From Pseudomonadota bacterium (GTDB taxonomy: Bacteria > Pseudomonadota > Alphaproteobacteria > Sphingomonadales > Sphingomonadaceae): a stretch of 5,661 nt of DNA. The position numbers and the translations under genes are program-made. The DNA lies in assembly GCA_023424275.1 (NCBI GenBank), contig JAFAED010000070.1:1-5661 (forward strand). Direction: 5' to 3'. The stretch's first letter is position 1, and each line of letters opens with the position of its first letter. A model generated the notes under the pieces. It worked only from the letters and a program-made list of their open reading frames with translations. It did not search any database and was not told where the DNA came from. Shown here in pieces: positions 1 to 4,941 of this stretch.

Positions 1-546
1 GGCGACCCGGTGCTGGCACAGCGGGCCGTCGACCTGCTTGCGGGGCATGGCCTTGCCGTCACCGCCGATCCCGAACGCGGGCTCGACCATGGGGCGTGGG
101 TGCCGCTGTCGCTGATCTATCCCGACGCCGACATTCCGGTGGTCCAGCTCTCAATCCATTCGAACGCCTCGCCCGAATGGCATCATGCGCTGGGACGAGC
201 GCTGGAACCGCTCCGCGACGAGAATGTGCTGGTCATCGGATCGGGCAGCATCACGCACAACCTCCGCGCGCTCTTCTCGGCGCGCTTGCCGATCGATGCC
301 CCGGCGCCGGCGTGGGTCACCGATTTTACCGACTGGATCGCCGACCGCATGGCCGCCGGCAGCATCGACGACGTACTGCACAGCGTCGAACGCGCGCCGC
401 ACGGGCACGACAATCATCCGACGCCCGACCATATATTGCCGCTGTTCGTGGCGATGGGCGCGGGCGGGGCGCCGTTCAACGCCAAGCGCCTGCATCACAG
501 CGTCACCTATGGCCTGCTCGCGATGGACGTTTACGCTTTCGACTGA
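1..546 (+). CDS. DODA/LigB-type extradiol ring-opening dioxygenase (5' truncated)
   Basis: Class III extradiol dioxygenase of the DODA/YgiD (LigB) family, a metal-dependent cytoplasmic enzyme that opens catechol-type rings; the substrate cannot be told from sequence. The frame is open from base 1, so the visible 181 residues are the C-terminal two thirds of a protein that is usually about 260 aa. Family marks, numbered from the first visible residue, are GLDHGAWVPL (His30), YPDADIPVVQLSIHSN (about 40-55), SGSITHNLRAL (His86, matching the conserved catalytic His region) and HPTPDHILPL (His144, matching the late metal-ligand His). The N-terminal metal ligands lie outside the window. The stop is TGA at 544-546. 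A 96-base gap with inverted repeats separates it from the next gene, so it may be a separate transcription unit. The family call is strong because the order and spacing of all C-terminal motifs resemble E. coli YgiD; the physiological role is open. Confidence 0.92.
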   Translation, partial: GDPVLAQRAVDLLAGHGLAVTADPERGLDHGAWVPLSLIYPDADIPVVQLSIHSNASPEWHHALGRALEPLRDENVLVIGSGSITHNLRALFSARLPIDAPAPAWVTDFTDWIADRMAAGSIDDVLHSVERAPHGHDNHPTPDHILPLFVAMGAGGAPFNAKRLHHSVTYGLLAMDVYAFD

Positions 547-573
547 CCGGCAGGCCGGCGCATTTCTTTGAGA

Positions 574-629
574 GCCTGATTCACGGTATCGGCAAAAGCG
601 CGAGGCGCTTTCCCCTCAACCGATCAGGC
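574..629. repeat. Nested inverted repeat between dioxygenase and rluA-like gene
   Basis: An outer pair GCCTGAT (574-580) and ATCAGGC (623-629) encloses an inner perfect hairpin AAAGCGC-GAG-GCGCTTT (595-611). Transcribed, this could fold into a long stem with an internal loop and a 7-bp apical stem. A short CCGG-CAGG-CCGG hairpin (547-558) followed by a T-rich stretch lies directly after the dioxygenase stop. Together these could terminate the upstream transcript or form a structured leader. There is no clean U-tract after the inner hairpin, so a standard intrinsic terminator is not proven. Confidence 0.45.
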
Positions 630-631
630 CC

Positions 632-637
632 TATAGC
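632..637 (+). promoter_or_regulatory. Possible -10 element giving a leaderless rluA-like transcript
   Basis: TATAGC lies 5 bases before the ATG at 643, where transcription would start at or next to the A of the start codon. No Shine-Dalgarno sequence is visible before this ATG, which fits a leaderless message. The context CCTATAGC resembles the alphaproteobacterial -10 form GCTANAWC in 6 of 8 positions. No convincing -35 is seen, so this is weak. Confidence 0.28.
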
Positions 638-642
638 GCGCC

Positions 643-1326
643 ATGCTCCTTTCAGATCGCATCCTCTTTCTCGATGGCGAAGCCCTCGTCATCGACAAAC
701 CAGCAGGGCTTCCGGTCGACGCGCCGCGCGACGGTAGCCTCAGCCTCGAAAATCATCTCGACAGCCTGCGCTTTGGTTTCAAACGCTGGCCGCTCGCGGT
801 CCACCGGCTCGACCGCGACACCTCGGGCTGCCTTCTGCTCGCGCGCAATCCCAAGGCGCACGGCCGCTTCACGCGCGCCTTCGAAGGCCGCGAGGTCGAA
901 AAGCAATATCTCGCGATTGTCGACGGCGTGCCCGAAGGGGACAGCGGCACGATCGACCTGCCGCTGTCGAAGGTTTCGACCCCCGAAGAGGGCTGGCGCA
1001 TGGTCGGCGATCCGAAAGGCAAGCCGTCGGTTTCGCATTGGGAAAAGTTGGCGGTCGTCGGCGATCGCGCGCTGCTCCGTTTCCGCCCCGAAACCGGCCG
1101 CACGCACCAACTGCGCGTCCACGCGCTCGAGGGACTCGGCTTTCCGCTCGTCGGCGATCCCGTCTACGGCCGTGGCGGCACCAAAACGCGCACCCTGCTC
1201 CATGCCGAACGGCTGGTCGTAAAACGTGACGTCAAGCCGCCAATAATTGCCGAGGCGCCTTTTCCCGACAGCTTCGTCGCGCTGGGCTTTGCGGCGCCGG
1301 AGGGAGCGGAGCCGACGCGTGGCTGA
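643..1326 (+). CDS. RluA-family RNA pseudouridine synthase
   Basis: Converts specific uridines in rRNA and/or tRNA to pseudouridine in the cytoplasm. The 227-residue protein has the RluA/RsuA catalytic domain from its N-terminus and no S4 RNA-binding domain, a size close to E. coli RluA (about 219 aa). Visible motifs are VIDKPAGLPV (17-25), the catalytic motif HRLDRDTSG (54-62) with nucleophile Asp57, EKQYLAIVDG (86-95) with the conserved Tyr89, GRTHQLRVH (152-160), GDPVYG (171-176) and LLHAERL (185-191). All key positions are intact. The target site (23S rRNA, tRNA or both) cannot be decided here. The start is the first ATG, just upstream of the conserved core; no ribosome binding site is evident. 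The 3' end overlaps the next gene by 8 bases, implying co-transcription and translational coupling. Confidence 0.93.
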   Translation: MLLSDRILFLDGEALVIDKPAGLPVDAPRDGSLSLENHLDSLRFGFKRWPLAVHRLDRDTSGCLLLARNPKAHGRFTRAFEGREVEKQYLAIVDGVPEGDSGTIDLPLSKVSTPEEGWRMVGDPKGKPSVSHWEKLAVVGDRALLRFRPETGRTHQLRVHALEGLGFPLVGDPVYGRGGTKTRTLLHAERLVVKRDVKPPIIAEAPFPDSFVALGFAAPEGAEPTRG

Positions 1327-1717
1327 TATCCCCGAAAATGCGATCAGCGAGAAGTTCCTCGCGGGGTCGGGTCCGGGGGGCCAGAATGTCAACAAGGTCG
1401 CGACCGCATGCCAGCTGCGCGTCGACGTGTTCGCACTGGGGCTCGCCCCCGATGCCTATCGGCGGCTCAAGGTGCTGGCGGGAAGCAGGATGACGGCGGC
1501 GGGCGAACTCGTCATCCTCGCGCGCAGTTTCCGCACACAGGAAGCCAATCGTACCGACGCGCGTGCGCGGCTGAACGAACTGGTCGACGCCGCGCTCGTC
1601 CGCCCCGAACGGCGGATCAAGACCAAGCCCAGCAAGGCGGCCAAGGCAAAGCGTGTCGATACCAAGAAGGCGCGTAGCAACGTCAAGGCCGGGCGCGGCC
1701 GCGTGCGCGTCGATTAG
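1319..1717 (+). CDS. arfB: ArfB-type peptidyl-tRNA hydrolase (ribosome rescue, GGQ protein)
   Basis: Rescues ribosomes stalled without a stop codon by hydrolysing the peptidyl-tRNA ester. The 132-residue product has the release-factor-like domain at about 1-95 with GSGPGGQNVNK at 16-26, where GGQ (20-22) is the catalytic loop. A Lys/Arg-rich tail follows (about 97-130), the part that in E. coli ArfB (YaeJ, 140 aa) sits in the empty mRNA channel. There is no stop-codon-recognition domain, which separates it from RF1/RF2. The GTG start was chosen because IPENAISEKFLAGSGPGGQ aligns with the family N-terminus, and purine-rich GGAGGGA (1299-1305) and GGAG (1308-1311) lie upstream. A longer in-frame reading upstream is only the shadow of the previous gene. 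The gene begins inside the pseudouridine synthase gene and ends 2 bases before the SRAP-like gene. Its place after an RNA-modifying enzyme fits a translation-related operon. Confidence 0.92.
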   Translation: MADIPENAISEKFLAGSGPGGQNVNKVATACQLRVDVFALGLAPDAYRRLKVLAGSRMTAAGELVILARSFRTQEANRTDARARLNELVDAALVRPERRIKTKPSKAAKAKRVDTKKARSNVKAGRGRVRVD

Positions 1718-1719
1718 GC

Positions 1720-2307
1720 ATGCAGCTCTACCGGCTCGATGCCACCGCCACGCAGATTTCGGGCGTTTTCGGCGTCGATGCGGGCGACGACCCCTGGACC
1801 GGCGACTATGTGACGCCCGGCCGTCCCGCGCCGGTGATCGCGCCCGACAGCCGCGGCGGACCGCGCCGTTACCTGCGCCCGAAACTGTGGGGCGTCCCGC
1901 CACCGCCGCAGGGCACGCAGCCCGTCGCGACGGTTCGCAACCTGTCGAGCCCCTTCTGGATCGGCACGCTGCGCCATCCCGAGCTTCGCTGCCTGATCCC
2001 CGCGACCAGCTTTGCCCTGTGGTCGGGTCCGGCGGGCGCGAAACGCCAGCGCTGGGCATCGGTTTCGGGCCGTCCGATCTTCGCTTTTGCCGGCATCCAG
2101 CGCCAGAATGAGGATTGGCCGGGCTTCGCGGTGCTGACGACCGACCCGAACGGCCTGCTCGAGCGCCTCGCCCCCGGCGCGATGCCGCTGATCCTGCATG
2201 CCGAGGATCATGAGCGCTGGCTGACCGCCGAATGGCGCGACGCGGTGCAACTCGTCACGCCCTTCCCCAGCCATTTGATGACGGTCGGCGACCGGCCGCC
2301 AGTATAG
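1720..2307 (+). CDS. Divergent SRAP-family (YedK/HMCES-like) protein, catalytic residues apparently lost
   Basis: Resembles SOS-response-associated peptidase (SRAP) proteins, which bind abasic sites in single-stranded DNA and shield them through a covalent link to Cys2. Scaffold similarity over 195 aa: LYRLDA near the N-terminus, TVRNLSSPFW (71-80), RCLIPATSFALW (90-101), RPIFAFAG (118-125), FAVLTTDPNGLL (137-148), AMPLIL (154-159), a DHERWL stretch (163-168) and a C-terminal PFPSHLMTV. Against the E. coli YedK active site (Cys2, Asn75, Glu105, His160), residue 2 is Gln with no Cys nearby, the Glu before the conserved Trp is Leu100, and the His before AMP is Ala151. The Asn of the N-x-R motif appears to be Thr71, although Arg73 remains. 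The start is firm: the preceding in-frame codons encode no Cys and the gene begins 2 bases after arfB. It is probably a non-catalytic paralogue; DNA binding is possible but unproven. The reading frame is intact, so it is not an obvious pseudogene. Confidence 0.8.
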   Translation: MQLYRLDATATQISGVFGVDAGDDPWTGDYVTPGRPAPVIAPDSRGGPRRYLRPKLWGVPPPPQGTQPVATVRNLSSPFWIGTLRHPELRCLIPATSFALWSGPAGAKRQRWASVSGRPIFAFAGIQRQNEDWPGFAVLTTDPNGLLERLAPGAMPLILHAEDHERWLTAEWRDAVQLVTPFPSHLMTVGDRPPV

Positions 2308-2392
2308 GCGAATTTCACTATATTTCTTCACTTTGAGGTAACCAACGGCGGCGTAAGACGGAGCGAATCAAGAGTACGCTGGGACCAAAGCA
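2308..2392 (+). promoter_or_regulatory. Intergenic leader of the PilZ gene; possible promoter region
   Basis: This 85-base gap opens with a markedly AT-rich stretch (about 2311-2334) that stands out from the GC-rich surroundings. It contains TATATT (2319-2324) and two direct copies of TTCACT (2314-2319 and 2327-2332, 13 bases apart). GGTAACC, a perfect palindrome, follows at 2337-2343. No -35/-10 pair with good spacing could be assigned. The region separates the SRAP-like gene from PilZ and probably carries a separate PilZ promoter. Confidence 0.3.
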
Positions 2393-2719
2393 GTGTTGGG
2401 AAATCGCACCATCGAAGCCAGTCAGGCGCCCGCGTCGGCCCGCCGTGCCGAACGCACGTCGATCGACGGCCGCGCCCGTTTTCGCGAAGCCGGATCCAAT
2501 CCGTTCGACGCCGAACTGTTCGACCTGTCCGCGAACGGCTTTCGCATGTTCACCTTTTCGCGCCAGGCGATCGGCAAGCATATCTGGGTGAACCTGCCCG
2601 GGCTGCAACCGGTGGAAGCCGTGGTGCGCCGGCAGGACGGCAATAATTACGGCTGCGAATTCATCAGTCCGCTGCACCCGTCGGTCGCCGACCATCTGAA
2701 GGCGAAGCTGGCGAAATAA
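2393..2719 (+). CDS. Small single-domain PilZ protein (putative c-di-GMP receptor)
   Basis: A 108-residue protein that is essentially one PilZ domain, the fold that binds cyclic di-GMP and passes the signal to motility, surface or polysaccharide machinery. Both ligand motifs are present: RRAER (R17-x3-R21) and DLSANG (D44-x-S46-x-x-G49). The late beta-strand motif NYGCEFISPL (about 84-95) is also typical. There is no signal peptide or membrane segment, so it is cytosolic. The start is GTG at 2393; the frame closes upstream at a TAA (2354-2356), and the only other early start is the adjacent TTG. The Shine-Dalgarno sequence is weak (GGGAC about 8 bases upstream). It is probably monocistronic, with an AT-rich gap upstream and a terminator-like hairpin right after the stop. 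The output partner cannot be told from the neighbours. Confidence 0.88.
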   Translation: MLGNRTIEASQAPASARRAERTSIDGRARFREAGSNPFDAELFDLSANGFRMFTFSRQAIGKHIWVNLPGLQPVEAVVRRQDGNNYGCEFISPLHPSVADHLKAKLAK

Positions 2720-2721
2720 TC

Positions 2722-2767
2722 GCCCGCACCGCGCGCCGGTTCAGCTTGCGGGCTTTTCCGATTTTTT
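2722..2767 (+). terminator. Probable intrinsic terminator after PilZ (possibly bidirectional)
   Basis: GCCCGCA (2722-2728) and TGCGGGC (2747-2753) form a perfect 7-bp GC-rich stem. It is followed at once by TTTT (2754-2757) and a second run of six T (2762-2767). Within the loop, ACCG and CGGT (2728-2731 and 2737-2740) could make a second small stem. It begins 2 bases past the PilZ TAA and extends into the 3' coding end of the convergent EVE gene. On the minus strand the stem is followed by a weaker AT-rich run, so it may also end EVE transcription. Confidence 0.6.
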
Positions 2768-3166
2768 CAGGATATGCTTCCATTCGGCGGGCGTGACGCG
2801 CCCGACCGACAGCCGCGACTGGCGGATCAGGTCCATGTCGGCGAGCGCCGGATCGGCCTTGATCGCCGCGAGCGTCACCGGATGCTTCAGCGCGCGCACC
2901 GGCGCGACGCGCACAATGACCCAGGGCGATCCCTGTTCCGCGGTCGGGTCGGGTGAGGCGGTTTCGGTGATCGTCATGATCCCCACGCATTCCTTGCCGA
3001 TATTGCTGTGATAGAAGAGCGCCTCGTCGCCGACCTTCATCGCCATCAGGTTCAGCTTCGCGGTGTGATTGCGCACCCCGTCCCACATCCCCGTGCCTTC
3101 ACGCACAAGCTGGTCCCACGCATAGGCGTCGGGTTCGGATTTCATCAGCCAATATTGCTTTGCCAT
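2741..3166 (-). CDS. EVE domain-containing protein (PUA-like superfamily)
   Basis: A 141-residue single-domain EVE protein, of the PUA/YTH-like fold related to human THYN1. EVE domains have a pocket for modified bases in DNA or RNA; what this one binds is unknown. Marks are QYWLMKSEPDAYAWDQL at the start (4-20), WDGVRNHTAKLNL (28-40), KVGDEALFYHSN (44-55), VGIMTITETA (61-70) and the C-terminal RLSVGRVTPAEW (118-129). Start: ATG at 3166-3164, because family members begin a few residues before YWLMKSEP; a 29-residue upstream extension is Arg/Ala-rich and unconserved. No ribosome binding site is clear. It converges with PilZ and diverges from the 2OG oxygenase gene. The link to nucleic-acid quality control with the nearby RluA/ArfB/SRAP genes is only suggestive, since it is on the other strand. 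Confidence 0.92.
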   Translation of the reverse strand: MAKQYWLMKSEPDAYAWDQLVREGTGMWDGVRNHTAKLNLMAMKVGDEALFYHSNIGKECVGIMTITETASPDPTAEQGSPWVIVRVAPVRALKHPVTLAAIKADPALADMDLIRQSRLSVGRVTPAEWKHILKKSEKPAS

Positions 3167-3297
3167 GGCGGCGGGCTTAGCCGAGCGGCGCGCGGGACGA
3201 AACCGCCTTTTTCCCTTTAACCGCAGCCGCGCAGCGCCTAAATCGCGACTCATGACGCGCCCATGGGCGCCGCCCCTTATCAGATGGACTATCCCGC
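3167..3297. promoter_or_regulatory. Divergent promoter region between EVE and 2OG oxygenase genes, with a 14-bp palindrome
   Basis: These 131 bases must hold promoters for both divergent genes. A perfect palindrome GCGCCCATGGGCGC occupies 3257-3270, 27 bases before the oxygenase ATG, and could be an operator or just GC-rich chance. On the minus strand GCTAAGCC (3181-3174) sits 7 bases before the EVE ATG and resembles an alphaproteobacterial -10 in 6 of 8 positions. An AT-richer patch lies at about 3208-3221. No Shine-Dalgarno is visible before either start. Confidence 0.4.
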
Positions 3298-4227
3298 ATG
3301 ACTGCTGCCGTTCCCGTCATTTCCATGTCGCTTCCCGCCGACCAGTTCGCGAAGGATTTCGGGGCGTCGTTCGAACGCTTCGGCTTCGCGATGATCACCG
3401 ACCATGGCATCGACGCCGCGCTGATCGACGAGGCCTGGGACAAGGCGAAGGCTTTCTTCGCGCTGCCCGAGCAAACCAAGCGCGCCTATCATATCGCGGG
3501 CGGCGGCGGCGCGCGCGGCTATACGCCGTTCGGTACCGAGATCGCCAAGGGCGCGAAGGAAGTGGACCTCAAGGAATTCTGGCACGTCGGCCGCGACCTG
3601 CCCGAAGGCCACCGCCTCGCGGCGCAGCAGCCGAACAATGTCTGGCCGAAGGAAGTCGAGGGCTTCCGCACCGCCTATGACAAGCTCTTCGCCGAATTCG
3701 ACCGCGTCGGCGGCCGCCTGCTGTCGGGCATCGCGCGCTACCTCGGCCTCGCGCCCGATTTCTTCGACGACACCGTCGCCGACGGCAACAGCGTGATGCG
3801 CCTGCTCCACTATCCGCCCGTCGAGGCGCCTGCCAAGGGTATCCGCGCCGAAGCGCATGAGGATATCAACACGATCACCCTGCTGCTCGGTGCCGAAGAG
3901 GCGGGGCTCGAAATCCTCGACAAGGACGGAAGCTGGCTCCCCGTCTCGCCGCCGCCGGGCGCAATGGCGGTCAATGTCGGCGACATGCTGCAGCGGCTGA
4001 CCAACAACAAGCTGCCCTCGACCACCCACCGCGTGCGCAATCCCGATGCGGGCCGCGCCAGCGTCGCGCGTTACTCGATGCCCTTCTTCCTGCACTTCCG
4101 GTCGGACTATCCGATCGAGACGCTGGAAAGCTGCGTCGATGCGTCGCACCCGAACCTCTACCCGACGCCGATCACTGCGGACGAATATCTGCAACAGCGG
4201 CTGCGCGAGATCGGGCTGAAGAAATAA
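3298..4227 (+). CDS. Isopenicillin-N-synthase-like 2-oxoglutarate/Fe(II) oxygenase
   Basis: Non-haem iron oxygenase of the isopenicillin N synthase/2OG-Fe(II) family, 309 aa, soluble and cytoplasmic; the substrate is unknown. An N-terminal DIOX_N-type region (about 5-115) includes FERFGFAMITDHGID (25-39) and RGYTPFGTE (73-81). The jelly-roll 2OG-FeII_Oxy domain (about 164-268) includes MRLLHYPP (167-174). The iron triad is intact: H187 and D189 in EAHEDINTITLLLG and H244 in STTHRVRNP. R258-x-S260 in the motif RYSMPFF is the expected site for the co-substrate carboxylate. AVNVGDMLQRLTNNK (224-238) is also typical. The start is ATG 3298, with no visible ribosome binding site. Family members range from antibiotic and flavonoid enzymes to many uncharacterised bacterial proteins, and nothing nearby suggests a biosynthetic cluster. 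A housekeeping or catabolic oxidation is as likely as a secondary-metabolism role. Confidence 0.93.
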   Translation: MTAAVPVISMSLPADQFAKDFGASFERFGFAMITDHGIDAALIDEAWDKAKAFFALPEQTKRAYHIAGGGGARGYTPFGTEIAKGAKEVDLKEFWHVGRDLPEGHRLAAQQPNNVWPKEVEGFRTAYDKLFAEFDRVGGRLLSGIARYLGLAPDFFDDTVADGNSVMRLLHYPPVEAPAKGIRAEAHEDINTITLLLGAEEAGLEILDKDGSWLPVSPPPGAMAVNVGDMLQRLTNNKLPSTTHRVRNPDAGRASVARYSMPFFLHFRSDYPIETLESCVDASHPNLYPTPITADEYLQQRLREIGLKK

Positions 4228-4237
4228 GCGAACGGCG

Positions 4238-4939
4238 TCAGGGCAGCGGCGCGAAGCGGTTGTTCCGCTCGCGCCATAGCCGGAGCAGCTTTGCCCCGTC
4301 GCTGCCCTGATAGGGAAGCAGGTTGCCGAGCGCCGATACAAAGGCGACGACCATCAGCATGGACGCCAGCGCGGCCGCTCCGCGCTGTCGCTCGGCGGCA
4401 GAAAGCCGGGCGGCGAGACGTTCATGATCTTCCACCGAGGGCAGGTCGCTTCGGATATCCACCGCATCTTCGGGCGCGCCGTCATAGGCGATGATCGCGG
4501 CGACCGACGGGGGTGATGCCGACGTCGACGGGGTCAACCAGATCGCAGCCGTCAGCGCGATCAGGGCGAGGCCCGCGTCCGCAAGCGGCCCCGCCGCAAC
4601 GACGATCCCGCGTTGCCGCCGCGTCCAGTTCCCCGGAGGCGGACGATAGGCGACATATCCCGCCAGATCGCCTCCCTTCGGGAGCGCTTTCAGGGCGAAG
4701 CGCCGCAATGATGGCGCATAGGTCAGGCCAAGGACCGATATTTCGATCACCGTGCCGCGCTGTCGCCATACCGCCAGCGCATGACCGAGTTCGTGCACCG
4801 TCGTCACCAGAAAGGAGAGGCCGAGACAGGCAAGCAGGACAGCATAACCCTCCCACGACGGCGGCGCATATTCATGCAAGCCGGCGATCAGCATCAGCGT
4901 GAGGACGAGGCGCAAAAGGGACAGTCCGAATGCGGCCAT
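4238..4939 (-). CDS. M50-like intramembrane zinc metalloprotease (HELGH)
   Basis: Polytopic membrane protein of 233 aa with the hallmarks of site-2-protease/M50-type peptidases. TTVHELGHALA (46-56) gives the zinc ligands His49 and His53 and catalytic Glu50. AAGPLADAGLA (115-125) and GNLLPYQGSDGAKLL (205-219) match the conserved GP segment and the LLP...DG segment with the third ligand, Asp214. Predicted membrane spans are about 5-22, 32-50, 111-134 and 188-209. A polar Glu/Asp/Arg-rich loop of about 50 residues lies between the last two. No PDZ or CBS domain is present, so it is a minimal form; the substrate is unknown. The ATG at 4939-4937 was chosen because it lies just before the first hydrophobic segment and 2 bases after the stop of the upstream gene; a longer reading is overlap shadow. 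It is last in a likely three-gene operon. Confidence 0.82.
   Translation of the reverse strand: MAAFGLSLLRLVLTLMLIAGLHEYAPPSWEGYAVLLACLGLSFLVTTVHELGHALAVWRQRGTVIEISVLGLTYAPSLRRFALKALPKGGDLAGYVAYRPPPGNWTRRQRGIVVAAGPLADAGLALIALTAAIWLTPSTSASPPSVAAIIAYDGAPEDAVDIRSDLPSVEDHERLAARLSAAERQRGAAALASMLMVVAFVSALGNLLPYQGSDGAKLLRLWRERNNRFAPLP
4248..4275. repeat. Strong hairpin at the convergent junction
   Basis: GGCGCGAAGCGG (4248-4259) and CCGCTCGCGCC (4265-4275) pair over 11 bp with a single bulged A, around a 5-base loop TTGTT. It lies 20 bases past the oxygenase stop and within the last codons of the convergent metalloprotease gene. No T-run follows on either strand, so it is not a standard intrinsic terminator. 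It may still slow polymerase or protect 3' ends. Confidence 0.4.
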
Positions 4940-4941
4940 CC

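Noticed and set aside
652..1395. 247-codon minus-strand frame opposite the pseudouridine synthase gene
   Set aside because: Shadow of a gene with intact catalytic motifs; low-complexity Arg/Ala-rich product with no family likeness.
1232..2059. 275-codon minus-strand frame spanning arfB and the SRAP-like gene
   Set aside because: Crosses three well-supported plus-strand genes and has an Arg/Ser/Pro-rich composition typical of antisense frames.
1720..2307. Calling the SRAP-like gene a pseudogene or an assembly error
   Set aside because: The frame is uninterrupted, the scaffold motifs are all present and in order, and three or four separate active-site substitutions cannot come from one sequencing error.
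3167..3253. N-terminal extension of the EVE protein by 29 residues
   Set aside because: The extension is Arg/Ala-rich and lies in the divergent promoter region; EVE proteins start just before the YWLMKSEP motif.
3298..4227. A beta-lactam or other secondary-metabolite cluster around the IPNS-like oxygenase
   Set aside because: No synthetase, transporter or other biosynthetic gene is present; the family is broad and common outside antibiotic pathways.
3289..4341. 350-codon minus-strand open frame opposite the 2OG oxygenase gene, longer than that gene
   Set aside because: Its Arg/Ala/Val-rich translation has no recognisable motif, while the plus strand encodes a complete oxygenase with the full iron triad. 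Long antisense frames are expected in high-GC DNA.
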